Below are positions 19,402-31,500 of a stretch of DNA of 61,168 bases, one piece after another; within the stretch, counting starts at the first letter, position 1, and every line of letters begins with the position of its first letter. Below the pieces are notes generated by a model that saw nothing but the letters and a program-made list of their open reading frames with translations, was not told the DNA's origin and did no database searches. The DNA comes from Gyrodactylus bullatarudis (Eukaryota; Platyhelminthes; Monogenea; Gyrodactylidea; Gyrodactylidae), in contig SSNU01000243.1 of NCBI GenBank assembly GCA_012064415.1, positions 1 through 61,168 of the forward strand, given 5' to 3'. Made by a program: the position numbers and the translations under genes.

Positions 19402-22400
19402 TTATTTAGAAAATTTATTCCATTCATTTATAAACTTTTCAATATCCTTATCTTTATTGATGACGTTGTCTAGATATTCCAAGTTAATTTTCTTGACAAT
19501 CTCTTTAGTTTTGTCCATGATGAGTGTTTTGAATATGAGGAAGAGTTTAACATATTTACTCTCACCGTTCCTAATCATGAAATAGACTTTAAAGTACAAC
19601 TTGAATAAGAGACCAATTATTGTTTGTGTCTTGCAGCTATTTGACTTGAAAATTATTTTTTCTCTAGATATGGCAGTTTTCCGCAGTAACATCAGTCCCA
19701 GCTCTGAGGCAAAATCGAGAACATTATTAAAGTCTTCCAATAGTAGCACATTCGTTATGTTCGGAAAGGATCTGAGGATAAATGAGACGAAAATCTTCAT
19801 GACAAATGGCATGCCTGGACTGAAGTAAAGAATTTTGTGCATCTCAAATTCAACATAGTTATTCAGAGAATTTTCCAACGATTTCACTGGATTCGCCAGA
19901 CAAGACGAGCAAATATTCCTAAGTGTTATAAAGTGATCTCCTTCACAGGTTAGCAAAAACTTGGTGTAATAATTCCTTATGAAATCGATCAGATTGATGA
20001 TCAAGACTAGTTTCGTGTATATATCATCAAGTTTGATTGAATCGAACAGCGGTAGTATCCAGTTAAAAACGAGGAGAATTCCATCTGCATTACCATGATT
20101 AGATCCAGCCTTGGTGATGAGATAATTAAAATATCTATCGATGCGAATTAATTTTGCTTGATCTGTGCTCATTTTAGAGTAGTCATTGTTTCCAGGAAAT
20201 AGAAAAATGTATCGATTCGAACTGTAGATTGTCTGAAACTTTTTCCATATTTCGATAATCTCTTCATGTGGATTTGCTCCAATGTAGGCTGGCCTATGAA
20301 GGGAAAAGCGTAATTCAAGAGAATCATAGGTTTCCTTAATATCTTCAACAGAGAGAAAAAACAAGTTGCTTATTTTTGCTGGGAGGGTTGCTTTTATCTC
20401 CTTGTTTTGTAAGAAATAACATAGAGCAGCAAACATGTTGTTAATCTTGTTCTTTTCGTAATTCTTTGGTTTAGCCAAAATTCTTTCGCACATGTTCATA
20501 GGATCCTTGGTCTTTCTCTCTAGCCAGATGGCATCCACAATTGGAATGTTGAATTGATACTCCTCCTTCCAGTCCTTCACAAATCGGACCATTTCTATGA
20601 GCACCTTGAAGACCTCATTCATATCAGACATTTTCATAATTGAAACACCCGTCTTGCATAAATAGTAGCAAATAAGAGTTATCTTGTCATCCATACTGTA
20701 CTTGAAAGTAATTTCATACATTAATTTTCCATGATTCTCGTGAAATCGATGATCCTCTGTTTCCTTGTAGTTTTTATCATAACGAGCAGCCAATCTTTTT
20801 ATCATTATGTAATACAGGTAATAGCACTTTTTCAACGAAAAATCAACGTTACGATCAAAGTTTTTCGACAAAACTTCAAGGGTTTTTTCCCCATGCAAGA
20901 AATCCGCATCTAGATTTGTCTTTTCGTCAAAGCCAATCAAATCTTCTCTCACTTCATTGACAAACTCTTTGGATTCTTCTAGACTTGACTTTTTATATTT
21001 ATTTTTGGAAAATTCGTAAATTTTAAAGAGTAGACGAATCCTCGAATTTTGGTTGATACTTTCCTCAATATCACCCTTTTTAGTCTCGAAAAAGAACTTA
21101 TTCCTCCAATTAAGATACCAGTTTGCTTTTAGTAACCTAACTTTATTCTTGTACTCCAGAGGCTTTTCTCGATATTCGAAAATAATTTTGATAATCCTCA
21201 TGAAAATTGTTGTTCGATAGCTCTCTCTAACAAATGCTGTTGGCTGATCTAAGGCTTTGAAAAGATGATCATTTGAAGCAGAGTTCTCATAGCCCTGCTT
21301 CAGCTGATCGAGAATTTCAATCAACTCTTTTTGCTTATCCATGTCATCTACGGAAAATTCAATGTGAACTCTGAAGAAGGCCGCAATGACTTTGATTGCT
21401 TCATTCGGTAGCATCCCTTCAAAACTGTACATGAAAAATTGATGAAAGAAGGCTTCTTTAAGCTTTTTCAGTTTTATTATTGGAAGGTAATCTTTGCAGT
21501 TCTCACAATGCCGGAAATTTGAGCGTTCCACCAACATATCAAGAGCTCGCTTCACAATGGAGAATATTTCACAGTCCTTGTCAAATTTACTTCCACAATA
21601 CGCCTCTAATATTGCCTCCAAGTCAAAGTTTTGATCACTCTTTGGCTTTATAATTTCAATGATCTCATCGAAATCTGTTGATCCCTTGTATTTCCGCATG
21701 CATTGAAGAAATTCATAGATAACTCTGAGGGTATCGTGAATAGCGACCTCTTTATTCTCAACAAAATCAATCATGCGATCCTTTATAAAACTATACACGG
21801 ATTTTTTATGTTGGAATGTTCTGATTATTTCTCTTAATGGCTCTGGCCTTGCGTAATTTTCGATTTTTGCTCGAAAATCTTTCTCAGATATATCAATATT
21901 CTCGAAGGAAATTTTCAATAAAAATATTATGTAGTTTATCAAAAGAGAATTTTCCTCTTCGTAACTCAAATCTGACTCAATGACATTGATGTACTCGGTT
22001 TCGCCGCGGAGCTGAAAGTAGAACATTTCATAAAAAATTGTGGAAGAAATGAAATGGAGAAAGTCTCTTTCATACTTGGATAATTTGAATCTATGCAAAA
22101 TGCACTCGATTAAATTTTCAATAAAGTACATCCACTGAATTTTGGAACATTTCTTGATCAGTCTTAGAAGATTGGGAAGGTTATTGTTGATAATTGCGAC
22201 CATGTCATTTGATATTGGGGGATAATTTGTCATTTTCTCAATCAGTATCCTATCCATTCTCCAGACAACAAGAAGGCTCTCTGTATGAGCATCAATTGTA
22301 CTGGCATATTGAACTGGAAACTTTTTACAAATATAATCAATAAATACAAGCATGTATTTACGGAAAAATGGGTCGTGAGTAAAGCAAATCAGTTTTACAT

Positions 22401-22635
22401 TAGACAGCAGTTCCCCCAACTTTTTGTACTCTAAGAGTTTTCTCAGGATTTTCTCCTCCACACTATTCTTGTGAGCAACATAGAATTCTTGAACATATTC
22501 AATGTAACGTGTCACTCTTGACATGCAGTCAGTCTCACTTTCATTCTCAATAATGTTGAAGCTGTTTATTAAATTACTAATTCGTTCTTCAAACGTATAG
22601 TAGACTTTGTGGATATTCTTAAAATTATGAAGCAT
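19402..22635 (-). CDS. Large helical intronless protein, unrecognised
   Basis: A 1077-residue uninterrupted frame from ATG at 22635. There is no signal peptide and no membrane segment that stands out. The composition is Lys/Glu/Ile/Leu/Phe-rich with regular amphipathic helices throughout, as in alpha-solenoid or HEAT/TPR-type scaffolds. A single CxxCxxC-like cluster occurs near residue 370 (FRHCENCKDYLP). I could not match it to separase, nucleoporin, integrator or vacuolar-sorting families with any confidence. The length without introns is unusual beside the many-exon GLS gene, but codon use looks like its neighbours, so it is probably a real, rapidly evolving gene. There is no transposase or polymerase motif. 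Confidence 0.7.
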   Translation of the reverse strand: MLHNFKNIHKVYYTFEERISNLINSFNIIENESETDCMSRVTRYIEYVQEFYVAHKNSVEEKILRKLLEYKKLGELLSNVKLICFTHDPFFRKYMLVFIDYICKKFPVQYASTIDAHTESLLVVWRMDRILIEKMTNYPPISNDMVAIINNNLPNLLRLIKKCSKIQWMYFIENLIECILHRFKLSKYERDFLHFISSTIFYEMFYFQLRGETEYINVIESDLSYEEENSLLINYIIFLLKISFENIDISEKDFRAKIENYARPEPLREIIRTFQHKKSVYSFIKDRMIDFVENKEVAIHDTLRVIYEFLQCMRKYKGSTDFDEIIEIIKPKSDQNFDLEAILEAYCGSKFDKDCEIFSIVKRALDMLVERSNFRHCENCKDYLPIIKLKKLKEAFFHQFFMYSFEGMLPNEAIKVIAAFFRVHIEFSVDDMDKQKELIEILDQLKQGYENSASNDHLFKALDQPTAFVRESYRTTIFMRIIKIIFEYREKPLEYKNKVRLLKANWYLNWRNKFFFETKKGDIEESINQNSRIRLLFKIYEFSKNKYKKSSLEESKEFVNEVREDLIGFDEKTNLDADFLHGEKTLEVLSKNFDRNVDFSLKKCYYLYYIMIKRLAARYDKNYKETEDHRFHENHGKLMYEITFKYSMDDKITLICYYLCKTGVSIMKMSDMNEVFKVLIEMVRFVKDWKEEYQFNIPIVDAIWLERKTKDPMNMCERILAKPKNYEKNKINNMFAALCYFLQNKEIKATLPAKISNLFFLSVEDIKETYDSLELRFSLHRPAYIGANPHEEIIEIWKKFQTIYSSNRYIFLFPGNNDYSKMSTDQAKLIRIDRYFNYLITKAGSNHGNADGILLVFNWILPLFDSIKLDDIYTKLVLIINLIDFIRNYYTKFLLTCEGDHFITLRNICSSCLANPVKSLENSLNNYVEFEMHKILYFSPGMPFVMKIFVSFILRSFPNITNVLLLEDFNNVLDFASELGLMLLRKTAISREKIIFKSNSCKTQTIIGLLFKLYFKVYFMIRNGESKYVKLFLIFKTLIMDKTKEIVKKINLEYLDNVINKDKDIEKFINEWNKFSK

Positions 22636-23427
22636 AAAAATAAAAGTCTTAACTCTTGATTTAACTTTTGATTGTATAAATGGATTAATTTTTGCGCAAT
22701 TTCACAAATTATTCAATAAACTGTGTTTATGATTTAAAACAGTCATTGTTTATGACTCATAAATTATGAGATTTAAGATTTTACCTGAAAAAAAATTTCA
22801 CAAAATATCTGAACTTCAGATTCTAAAGCTCAATCGATATTGTGGTTTTAGATTTAATATTTCCATTTTGCTATTTTGAGTTTTAAAAATGAGAAATTCT
22901 CTATACAAGAAAGTAAGTATGTTTTTTTGATAAAACGGCTCTATTTAAAGGATCCATTGGCAATCCAAAATTTAATAATCAAATCATAGATTACAGTTAA
23001 GATTTATGAACTCTAATTAAACTGGTAAATGAAAATTACACGATAATTACAAAAAATTTCTATTCTAAAAAAATAATTTTAGTATTTTTATATTAAAGGA
23101 TTTTTAAATAAATTTTATTAGTATTGCATTATTACTTATCAGTAGGGCGATAAAAAATCTAACGATTTGTGTCAACTAATCAGTTAGGGGGTTGACTTGA
23201 CTGGAAATTCAAATACAGTAGACCTGTATAAATAATTTATAACCTTTGATGTTATATAATTATTAATTATTAATTACTAATAAATAAGTTATTTATTAAA
23301 TAATATTTAATAAGTGAATTATAAAAAAAGTAATTTTCAATTTGTATTTTTTATTAAAAAAAACTTTAACAAATATAATTATTAGGTTTAAAATTTAAAC
23401 TTTAACTTTTGTGATGTTTTGAAAAAA
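22636..23427. other. Bidirectional upstream region
   Basis: Very AT-rich DNA between the orphan (minus) and LRRC57 (plus). No element is recognised. Confidence 0.35.
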
Positions 23428-24204
23428 ATGGGGAATAACTTTAGCCAGAGAATCGAAACAGCTAAATGCACACATTCTCTTCAATTAAGCAATTTGGGAT
23501 TGAAAAAAGTATATTTATTCATTTATCTAGATTGACAATCGGCTGTTAGATATTCCTAAATTGAAGTCTATTAGTCTTTCATCAAATAAGCTAAAAGATA
23601 TACCTAGTCTTCCTTCATCTGATACTGTTTCTGTGATCGATTTGTCTTTTAATTTATTAGGTACATATTAATTCTCATGATTTCTTCAGAATCTGCTCCT
23701 CCGTGTCTGACGGAATTCAGCTCGTTGAAAATACTCAACTTGTCTCACAATAGAATTAGAAACTTTACTCCAAATAATGTTTTATTAAATTTATCAAATC
23801 TCAAGTCACTGACCGACATCAATCTTTCACACAATCTTATTGGAGAGTTCCCAATTGAGCTGTGCAATCAAAATATTCCTTTGAAAAAATTAGATCTTTC
23901 TTATAATCTTATCAAAATTGTTCCTGACTCAATTGGAAATCTTCAGGTTGTTGAACTAGACTTGCGACATAATTCTCTCAATTATGTGTCTAATGAACTG
24001 TCAAAGTGTTCAAAACTTCAAATGTTGAATATCAGTCACAATAAAGTCAAGAAAGATGGCTTTCCTATCGATATATTGGGGAAATCAAAAATTAGAATTA
24101 TTCATTACGAAGGAAACCCCATAAAAACGTCTGACATTCAGTCATTAGATGGATATGATGATTATTCCAAGAGGAATACAGAGAATCTCTCAAAAATTCT
24201 CTAA
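23428..24204 (+). CDS. LRRC57: LRRC57-like leucine-rich repeat protein
   Basis: Predicted exons are 23428-23508, 23531-23660 and 23690-24204 (241 residues; human LRRC57 is about 239). The start MGNNFSQRIETAK matches the LRRC57 N-terminus, with Gly2 as a likely N-myristoylation site. Leucine-rich repeats follow (LKSISLSSNKLKDIPSL, LKILNLSHNRIRNF, LTDINLSHNLIGEFPIELC, VVELDLRHNSLNYVSNEL, LQMLNISHNKVKKDGF). The family C-terminus is present: EGNPIK, then LDGYDDYSKR. The two introns implied by the frame are only 22 and 29 nt; without splicing the first exon runs into a stop within 11 codons. AATAAA is at 24319. It converges on GLS. In other animals the function is poorly known. Confidence 0.85.
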
Positions 24205-24440
24205 GTCATTTTCTATGATTTTAAAGTTATTTTCCTTCACAATCATTCGTATTCAGTTCCCATCTATGGTTACATGTTGAACATATTAATTGAAAATTAC
24301 AGTACTAATAACTATCAAAATAAATATATATTCAGTGAGTAATTCATGTTACATTCTTTTTATGCTTTAATTTATAAATAAATAAATAGTTAAATCAATG
24401 TATATATCTCTGAACTCTTCATAGGACTGGAAAAATAAAA

Positions 24441-26600
24441 TTATACATGGCCTTGAGTGTTTTCATCTGGAATGTTTTCCCCAAGACTATCCAAATTAAA
24501 TACACATTTTCGATCTCCACCGCTTGAATCAATCGAGAGTTCGCTTCCAAGTTTTGCATTCTTGCTGCAAAATAAATTTTTTAGAAATGTTTGCCTGATA
24601 ATTTTTGTGGAAAATAAAATGTCTCGTACCTCTTTAGGTATGAAGATATTTTCTCATGGCCAAATGTTAGAGCATCATCCAGTGGCGTTTTGTTCCAGCG
24701 ATCTCTTGTGTTAATATCTAACTTGGCTACTTCAACGAAAAATTCAACAGCCTCATAAGAACCAGAACTAGCGGCAATGTGTAGGCCGGATCGGTCATCA
24801 TAATCCTTCATAGATACATCCATATTTTGGATAAGACATCTAGATAGTATAAGAAAATTTAATTTATTCATTCTTTGAATATTATCCAAGCTGTCAGAAA
24901 ATTCATGATTTGCATAAAATTCAATTACCGTCTCAATTCAACTGTATCATTATGATGAGCAGCATACAGGACTCTGACCATACTCAAGTGAGTATCATCA
25001 TACTTGACCTTTCTTGGATCAATTTTCTCGACAGGATGCAGCTGAGACTCATAATTGTGAAAGACAAACTTTTCAACTAGCCTCTAGAAATAATTATATA
25101 ATATTATTATTCAGTATACTTGCAAGTAAAAATACTAATTATTTGTTTAAGTTTAGAATAAAAGTACCTGACAAAATTCAATTCCTCTGACAGAATTTCC
25201 ATTCTTATCGAGTCTCGGAGAGTACAGGGCGATTCCCATCAGATTGGGAACAACAAGCATGATGGCTCCACTAACACCTGATTTGCAAGGCAAACCAACC
25301 TAAATTTTTTTCATGATGAAAATTGACAAACTTTAAATGCAAATTGCCCTGAATAATCGTACATTCCACAAGAATGCATAACTGAGAGAGTATCTCTCAC
25401 AGCAGCTCCAGACAGTACACGCTCCCCTGTAATCGGATTAACTCCACCATTCGCTAGACAAGCAGCAATTACCGACAGAGAATTGCAATTGGCTTCAACA
25501 CTGCACAGCTGAAAATACAAATCCAGCGTATCGTTTAATTGTGTCCCTTCGGGATAACATTTATGCTCCCTCATGTAATAAGCCAGGCTGAAATTTCTGT
25601 CAGCAGAAGATCTCTCCGATAAGTAGCTGGTAAGAATTTAAATCAAAATTGTTAGCCAACTTGAAATTAAAACTTTCACTTACATTGCATTACTAAAACT
25701 GAGGGAGGAATCTCCAGCCATTTTACTAATTTGTTTATGTATTTGAACAAATCTCTCTGGCAGGGGAAGACCCTTTTCGAGTAAACTAACCACAGCGATT
25801 GCACCACTATTTATCAATGGATTATGCGGCTTGTCTTGAGAAAAAATATTAAAATAATTCCAACAAACTATTTTCATTCAAAATAACCATGTTAAATTTA
25901 TGGCCACTCGGCTCATAGCCAACATAATTGTGAACGTAATCCGATCCGTATTTCGTTATTGCCAAGGCATAAGTGAGCGGTTTCGATGTTGATTGTAATG
26001 TAAAAATTTGATTAGAATCTCCAAATGAGGTCCTGAAAGTAAGGATTAATAAAAAAAGAATATTTTTAACCTTTGACCATCAACTGTGCACACAGCACAG
26101 CCCCATAGTTTACTATCGATCTCGGCCAATTGAGGAATGTATGAGGCATTTTCTCCTCCCTCAAATTTTCGACATTCTTCGAAAATTTCCCCAATAGAAT
26201 CTGCAAATATTGAAAAGCGGGGTATACAAAAATCATTGGAGACAATCTTTAAGAGCATTGTGAAATTTTCATGAAAAACACTGAAAAGAATAAAATAAAT
26301 CAATGATCTGCTCACTATTCGAAAGTGTCCTTGTCAAGTGAGAAATTTTCCATGAGAAGGCCTTGTTTCTTGTCCTCAGATTTGGATACTTTACTAATCT
26401 TTGTCATAAAATGTGCCAATCTAGGATCCTTAAGTTCAATCCCACTATTGTTAATAATCTTTAAATAGAACCAAGAGATAACAAAGAGGAGTGAAATTAA
26501 TTTCTTCATCAAGACTCACACCAAATAGGGATTTTAATTCCACCTTCCCAGTAGAACGGTCTTTCAACGAATCGAATAGAAACGAAATAGCATTATCCAT
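24441..26600 (-). CDS. GLS: Glutaminase with C-terminal ankyrin repeats
   Basis: Ten predicted exons: 26600-26520, 26458-26316, 26280-26071, 26032-25869, 25834-25684, 25626-25332, 25299-25168, 25083-24929, 24839-24630 and 24564-24441. They give 554 codons in one frame. Introns are 61, 35, 38, 34, 57, 32, 84, 89 and 65 nt. The product hydrolyses glutamine to glutamate and ammonia. The serine-lysine catalytic pair is seen in [11 protein letters not shown]. Other active-site elements are [36 protein letters not shown] and [18 protein letters not shown]. Ankyrin repeats follow ([35 protein letters not shown]). The N-terminus ([19 protein letters not shown]) begins at the EF-hand-like four-helix part and lacks an obvious mitochondrial presequence, unlike vertebrate GLS; an upstream non-coding or targeting exon could have been missed. 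Confidence 0.93.
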
Positions 26601-28590
26601 GTTAAAGCTAGCTTGACTTAGAGCTCTTTAGTAATTGAAAGTAGTTATTTAGAACCTTTCACTGTAGTGTAATTTATATATGAATTATTTTGTGACATGG
26701 AAAATAATCTCTTTTCAATTATTAGAAAGATGCAAGGTTAGTAGAGAAAAATTCATGCTTCATTTCAAATAAAATTGATCATTCTGTATTAATAATTTGA
26801 ATTTAAATATAAATGTAATTGATTTCACCCAATATTTTCAAAAGGAATAGATTTACCTGGCAAATCTTTTTAAAAATTCAACATTAATTATTGAAATATA
26901 AGGGGAAATCTCTCAATCACTTACTCATGAAAGCTACTCCTACCGTCCATCTTTTTAAAATTGAATTTTTTCCATCTTTCTCAGTTTTTTAGCTATAGTA
27001 AATTTAGAAGCAATATCATTGGTTCTCTTGTATCAACCAATCAACATTGTTCTAATGGATGTTAAATTCCCCTCTCTCGTTCTAATTATACCTGGATATA
27101 AATGGATACATTTCCAGACAATAGTACAGCGTAGTATTCAAACTATAGACTTGGTAACACAGTAATTAATACATAAATAATATACTGAGGAGATATAATA
27201 GATTATGATTCAAAAGGAAAATTGAGACTGAGTAATTTGAAATCCTATATCATTCCTGGTTGGGTAAAACTACAAAAACATAATTTCATCATTTAAATTG
27301 CCACCATAAATTTTAGCGCCTTACTCTATTTCTCAAATATATGGTAAAACAAAAAACATCAATTGATTAAAAGATTTCAATTTTCCTTCAAACTCGAAAA
27401 TTTCATCTTAGACATTCTATCGACATCCAAACGTAGTTTCTATAAATATTAGGGTGATACAAAATTTTATTTTCGCCTAACAATGTTTTATGCCTTAATC
27501 AAAAAACGATGTTTTAAACATGAAAACACATTTTTAAAAGTCAAGATGAAACTTTCATGTTCTGATATATAAAATCCCATTTTCCCTAAGATCATCCAAA
27601 TTTACCAAATTTCCTAGGACTTTCTTTCATCAGGCGAAAAAAGACTCAATTTTTACTATAAAACCTATTTTTATCCAAAATTTTGCAAAAAGTATTGAGA
27701 AATATTTTTTTGTCCTTTCTCGTAGTAATATTCATTGATAAAATCTTGGCACGTGTCCAAAAATTGTCATTTTCAATCGAGATTTTGTGTATCAAACTCG
27801 AAAACGTATGGTTTTATAGGAAAAAATGCTTAGTTTCCGATCATCTTCAAAATGAGATTTAGGTTGGCATAAGTTGAAAAATTTGGCCTACTCTAATAAA
27901 TATAACTCACGTTTTAAATTATCTCACCAACATAGAGGTAAAGTTTTATTTAAAAACGAATTTGTTCTTTTAAATTAATAAGATTTTATCAAGGAAAGAT
28001 TACTAATTTAGATTTAAAATCAATTAAAAATTACAATCTATCTACGTATTATATAGGTAATGTACTAAATAATTTAGTCTAAATGTGAATAGGAGAAAAG
28101 ATTGATATTCATCCGATTGAAAAAGTATTGTGATTGAAATAATTGATATTTATGATGGGACATGTAATGAAAAGTTATTTTGACAAATGATGATCTAATA
28201 ATTGATCCTAAATTCATTAATCTGAAACAACGCATTTTGTTCAAGAGTTAAAGGGAGAACGAATTCGCTGAATGCAAAAGTATTCGATATATTTCAGATC
28301 TGTTTGCTTAACCAACAAGAATTTTTACTATGAATAGCATAATAACCCTTCTGTTATGGAAAATGTTTGAGTGAAATGACTTAGAGAGAATTTAAATGTA
28401 AAATTTAATATGATGCTTGAGAAAATATTTTATTGTATTGAATCGATGTATATTTCTCTTCACGGAGTACAGACCAAATATGCATGATGGATCGAAAGAA
28501 TGTAACAGATGACAAAATAAGAAGAGATAAAGAATTCTTTCTTAAAGAGATTGATAAATAGAAAAAAAAAGTTTCCAACAAAAGAAGAAT
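26601..28590. other. 2-kb intergenic stretch
   Basis: No coding frame, RNA gene or repeat with support was found. It probably contains the GLS promoter and that of the repeat-protein gene starting at 28591. Confidence 0.4.
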
Positions 28591-31500
28591 ATGCTGCTGC
28601 AATACATTTTGCTGATAATTTTATCAGCAAATACGGCAAACTCATATTGGTTAAGAAGTCAAGAAGATCAAAATAATATAATCCAAATTGTTGGAGGAGA
28701 ATCAACAGATAGCGAGAAAAAAATTATAATAGAAATAGATAACACGAATGGAAAACTAGAAAGAGGTGATATGATGGAAAAGATAATGGAGCAGATAGAG
28801 AAGTTAGTTAGGGAAATTTTAACAGAAGAAGAAGATAAGGTTAAAACTACGATAGAAAAAATAAAGAAATATATTGAGGAACACTTGGGAAGTAATGTAG
28901 AAATGGAATTCAGACTGGAATATAATCTGGAAGAAATTTTAAATGAATTGAAAGGAACAAACAAAGAGAGTAGCACAAATAGACCAGCTCCTGAAGAAAA
29001 ATCGCCAGACCCTGCCGCTAAAGGGGAAACATCGCCTATTCCTGCTGCTGAGGGTGAAACAACGCCTGACTCTGCTGCTGAAGGAAAAACATCGCCTGAA
29101 GCAGCTGCTGAAGGAGAAATTTCACCTGAAATCGCAACCGAAGATGAAACATCACCTGAACCAGCTGCTGAAGGAGAAAACTCCCCTGAACCCGCTGCAG
29201 AAGATGAAACATCGCCTGAACCAGCCGTTCAAGGGGAAACATCGCCTGACCCTGCTGCTGAAGATGAAACATCGCCTGACTCTGCTGCTGAAGGAGAAAC
29301 ATCGCCTTACCCTGCTGCTGAGGGTAAAACTTTGCCTGACTCTGTTGCTGAAGGAGAAACATCGATTCAACCAGCGCATGAGGGAGAAACATCGCCTGAC
29401 ACCGCTGCGGAGGGTGACACAACGACTAATCCTGCTGCTGAAGGAGAAACATCTCCTGACTCTGCTTCCGAAGGAGAACCATCGCCTCACCATGCTGTTG
29501 AGGGTGAAACATCGCCTGACTCTGCTTCTGAAAGAGAAACATCGACTGACCCTGCTGCCGAAGAAGAATCATCGCCTGACTCTGCTGCTGAAGGAGTAAC
29601 ATCGCCTGAATCAGCTGCTGAGGATGAAACATCGCCTGACTCTGCTTCCGAAGGAGTAACATCGCCTGACTCTGCTTCCGAAGGAGTCACATCGCCTGAC
29701 TCTGCTGCTGAAGGAGAAACATCGCCTGAACCAGCTGCGGAGGGTGACACAACGACTGACCCTGCTGCTGAGGGTGAAACATCTCCTGACTCTGCTTCTG
29801 AAGGAGAATCATCGACTGACCCTGCTGCCGAAGAAGAATCATCGCCTGACCCTGCTGCTGAGGGTGAAACATCTCCTGAATCTTCTGCTGAGGATGAAAC
29901 AACGACTAATCCTGCTGCTGAGGGAGAAACATCGTCTGACTCTGCTTCTGAAGGAGAAACATCGACTGAATCAGCTGCTGAGGATGAAACAACGACTAAT
30001 CCTGCTGCTGAGGGAGAAACATCGCTCGATCCTGCTGCTGAGGGTGAAACATCTCCTGAATCTTCTGCTGAAGGAGAAACATCGCTTCAACCAGCGCATG
30101 AGGGAGAAACATCGCCTGACTCTGCTGCTGAAGGAGAAACATCGCTTCAACCAGCTGCTGAAGGAGAAACATCGCCTGAATCAGCTGCTGAGGGTGAAAC
30201 ATCGCCTGAATCTTCTGCTGAGGATGAAACAACGACTATTCCTTCTGCTGAAGGAGAAACATCTCCTGACTCTGCTTCCGAAGGAGAAACATCGACTGAC
30301 TCTGCTGCTGAAGGAGAAACATCGCCTGACCCTGCTGCTGAGGGTGAAACATCGCCTGAATCTTCTGCTGAGGATGAAACAACGACTAATCCTTCTGCTG
30401 AAGGAGAAACATCTCCTGACTCTGCTTCCGAAGGAGAAACATCGCCTGACTCTGCTGCTGAAGGAGAAACATCGCTTCAACCAGCTGCTGAAGGAGAAAC
30501 ATCGCCTGACCCTGCTGCTGAGGGTGTAACATCTCCTGAATCTTCTGCTGGGAATGAAACAACGACTAATCCTGCTGCTGAAGGAGAAACATCGCCTGAC
30601 TCTGCTGCTGAAGGAGAAACATCGCCTGAATCTTCTGCTGAGGATGAAACAACGACTAATCCTGCTGCTGAGGGAGAAACATCGTCTGACTCTGCTTCTG
30701 AAGGAGAAACATCGACTGACCCTGCTGCCGAAGAAATATCATCGCCTGACCCTGCTGCTGAGGGTGAAACATCTCCTGAATCTTCTGCTGAGGATGAAAC
30801 AACGACTAATCCTGCTGCTGAAGGAGAAACATCGCCTGACTCTGCTGCTGAAGGAGAAACATCGCTTCAACCAGCTGCTGAAGGAGAAACATCGCCTGAA
30901 TCAGCTGCTGAGGGTGAAACATCTCCTGAATCTTCTGCTGAGGATGAAACAACGACTAATCCTGCTGCTGAAGGAGAAACATCTCCTGACTCTGCTTCCG
31001 AAGGAGAACCATCGCCTGACTCTGCTGCTGAGGGTGTAACATCTCCTGACTCTGCTTCTGAAGGAGAAACATCGACTGACCCTGCTGCCGAAGAAGAATC
31101 ATCGCCTGACCCTGCTGCTGAGGGTGAAACATCTCCTGAATCTTCTGCTGAGGATGAAACAACGACTAATCCTGCTGCTGAAGGAGAAACATCGCCTGAC
31201 CCTGCTGCTGAGGGTGAAACATCGCCTGAATCAGCTGCTGAGGATGAAACAACGACTAATCCTGCTGCTGAGAGAGAAACATCGCTCGATCCTGCTGCTG
31301 AGGGTGAAACATCTCCTGAATCTTCTGCCCAAGGAGAAACATCGCTTCAACCAGCGCATGAGGGAGAAACATCGCCTGACTCTGCTGCTGAAGGAGAAAC
31401 ATCGCTTCAACCAGCTGCTGAAGGAGAAACATCGCCTGACTCTGCTGCTGAAGGAGAAACATCGCTTCAACCAGCTGCTGAGGATGAAACAACGACTAAT

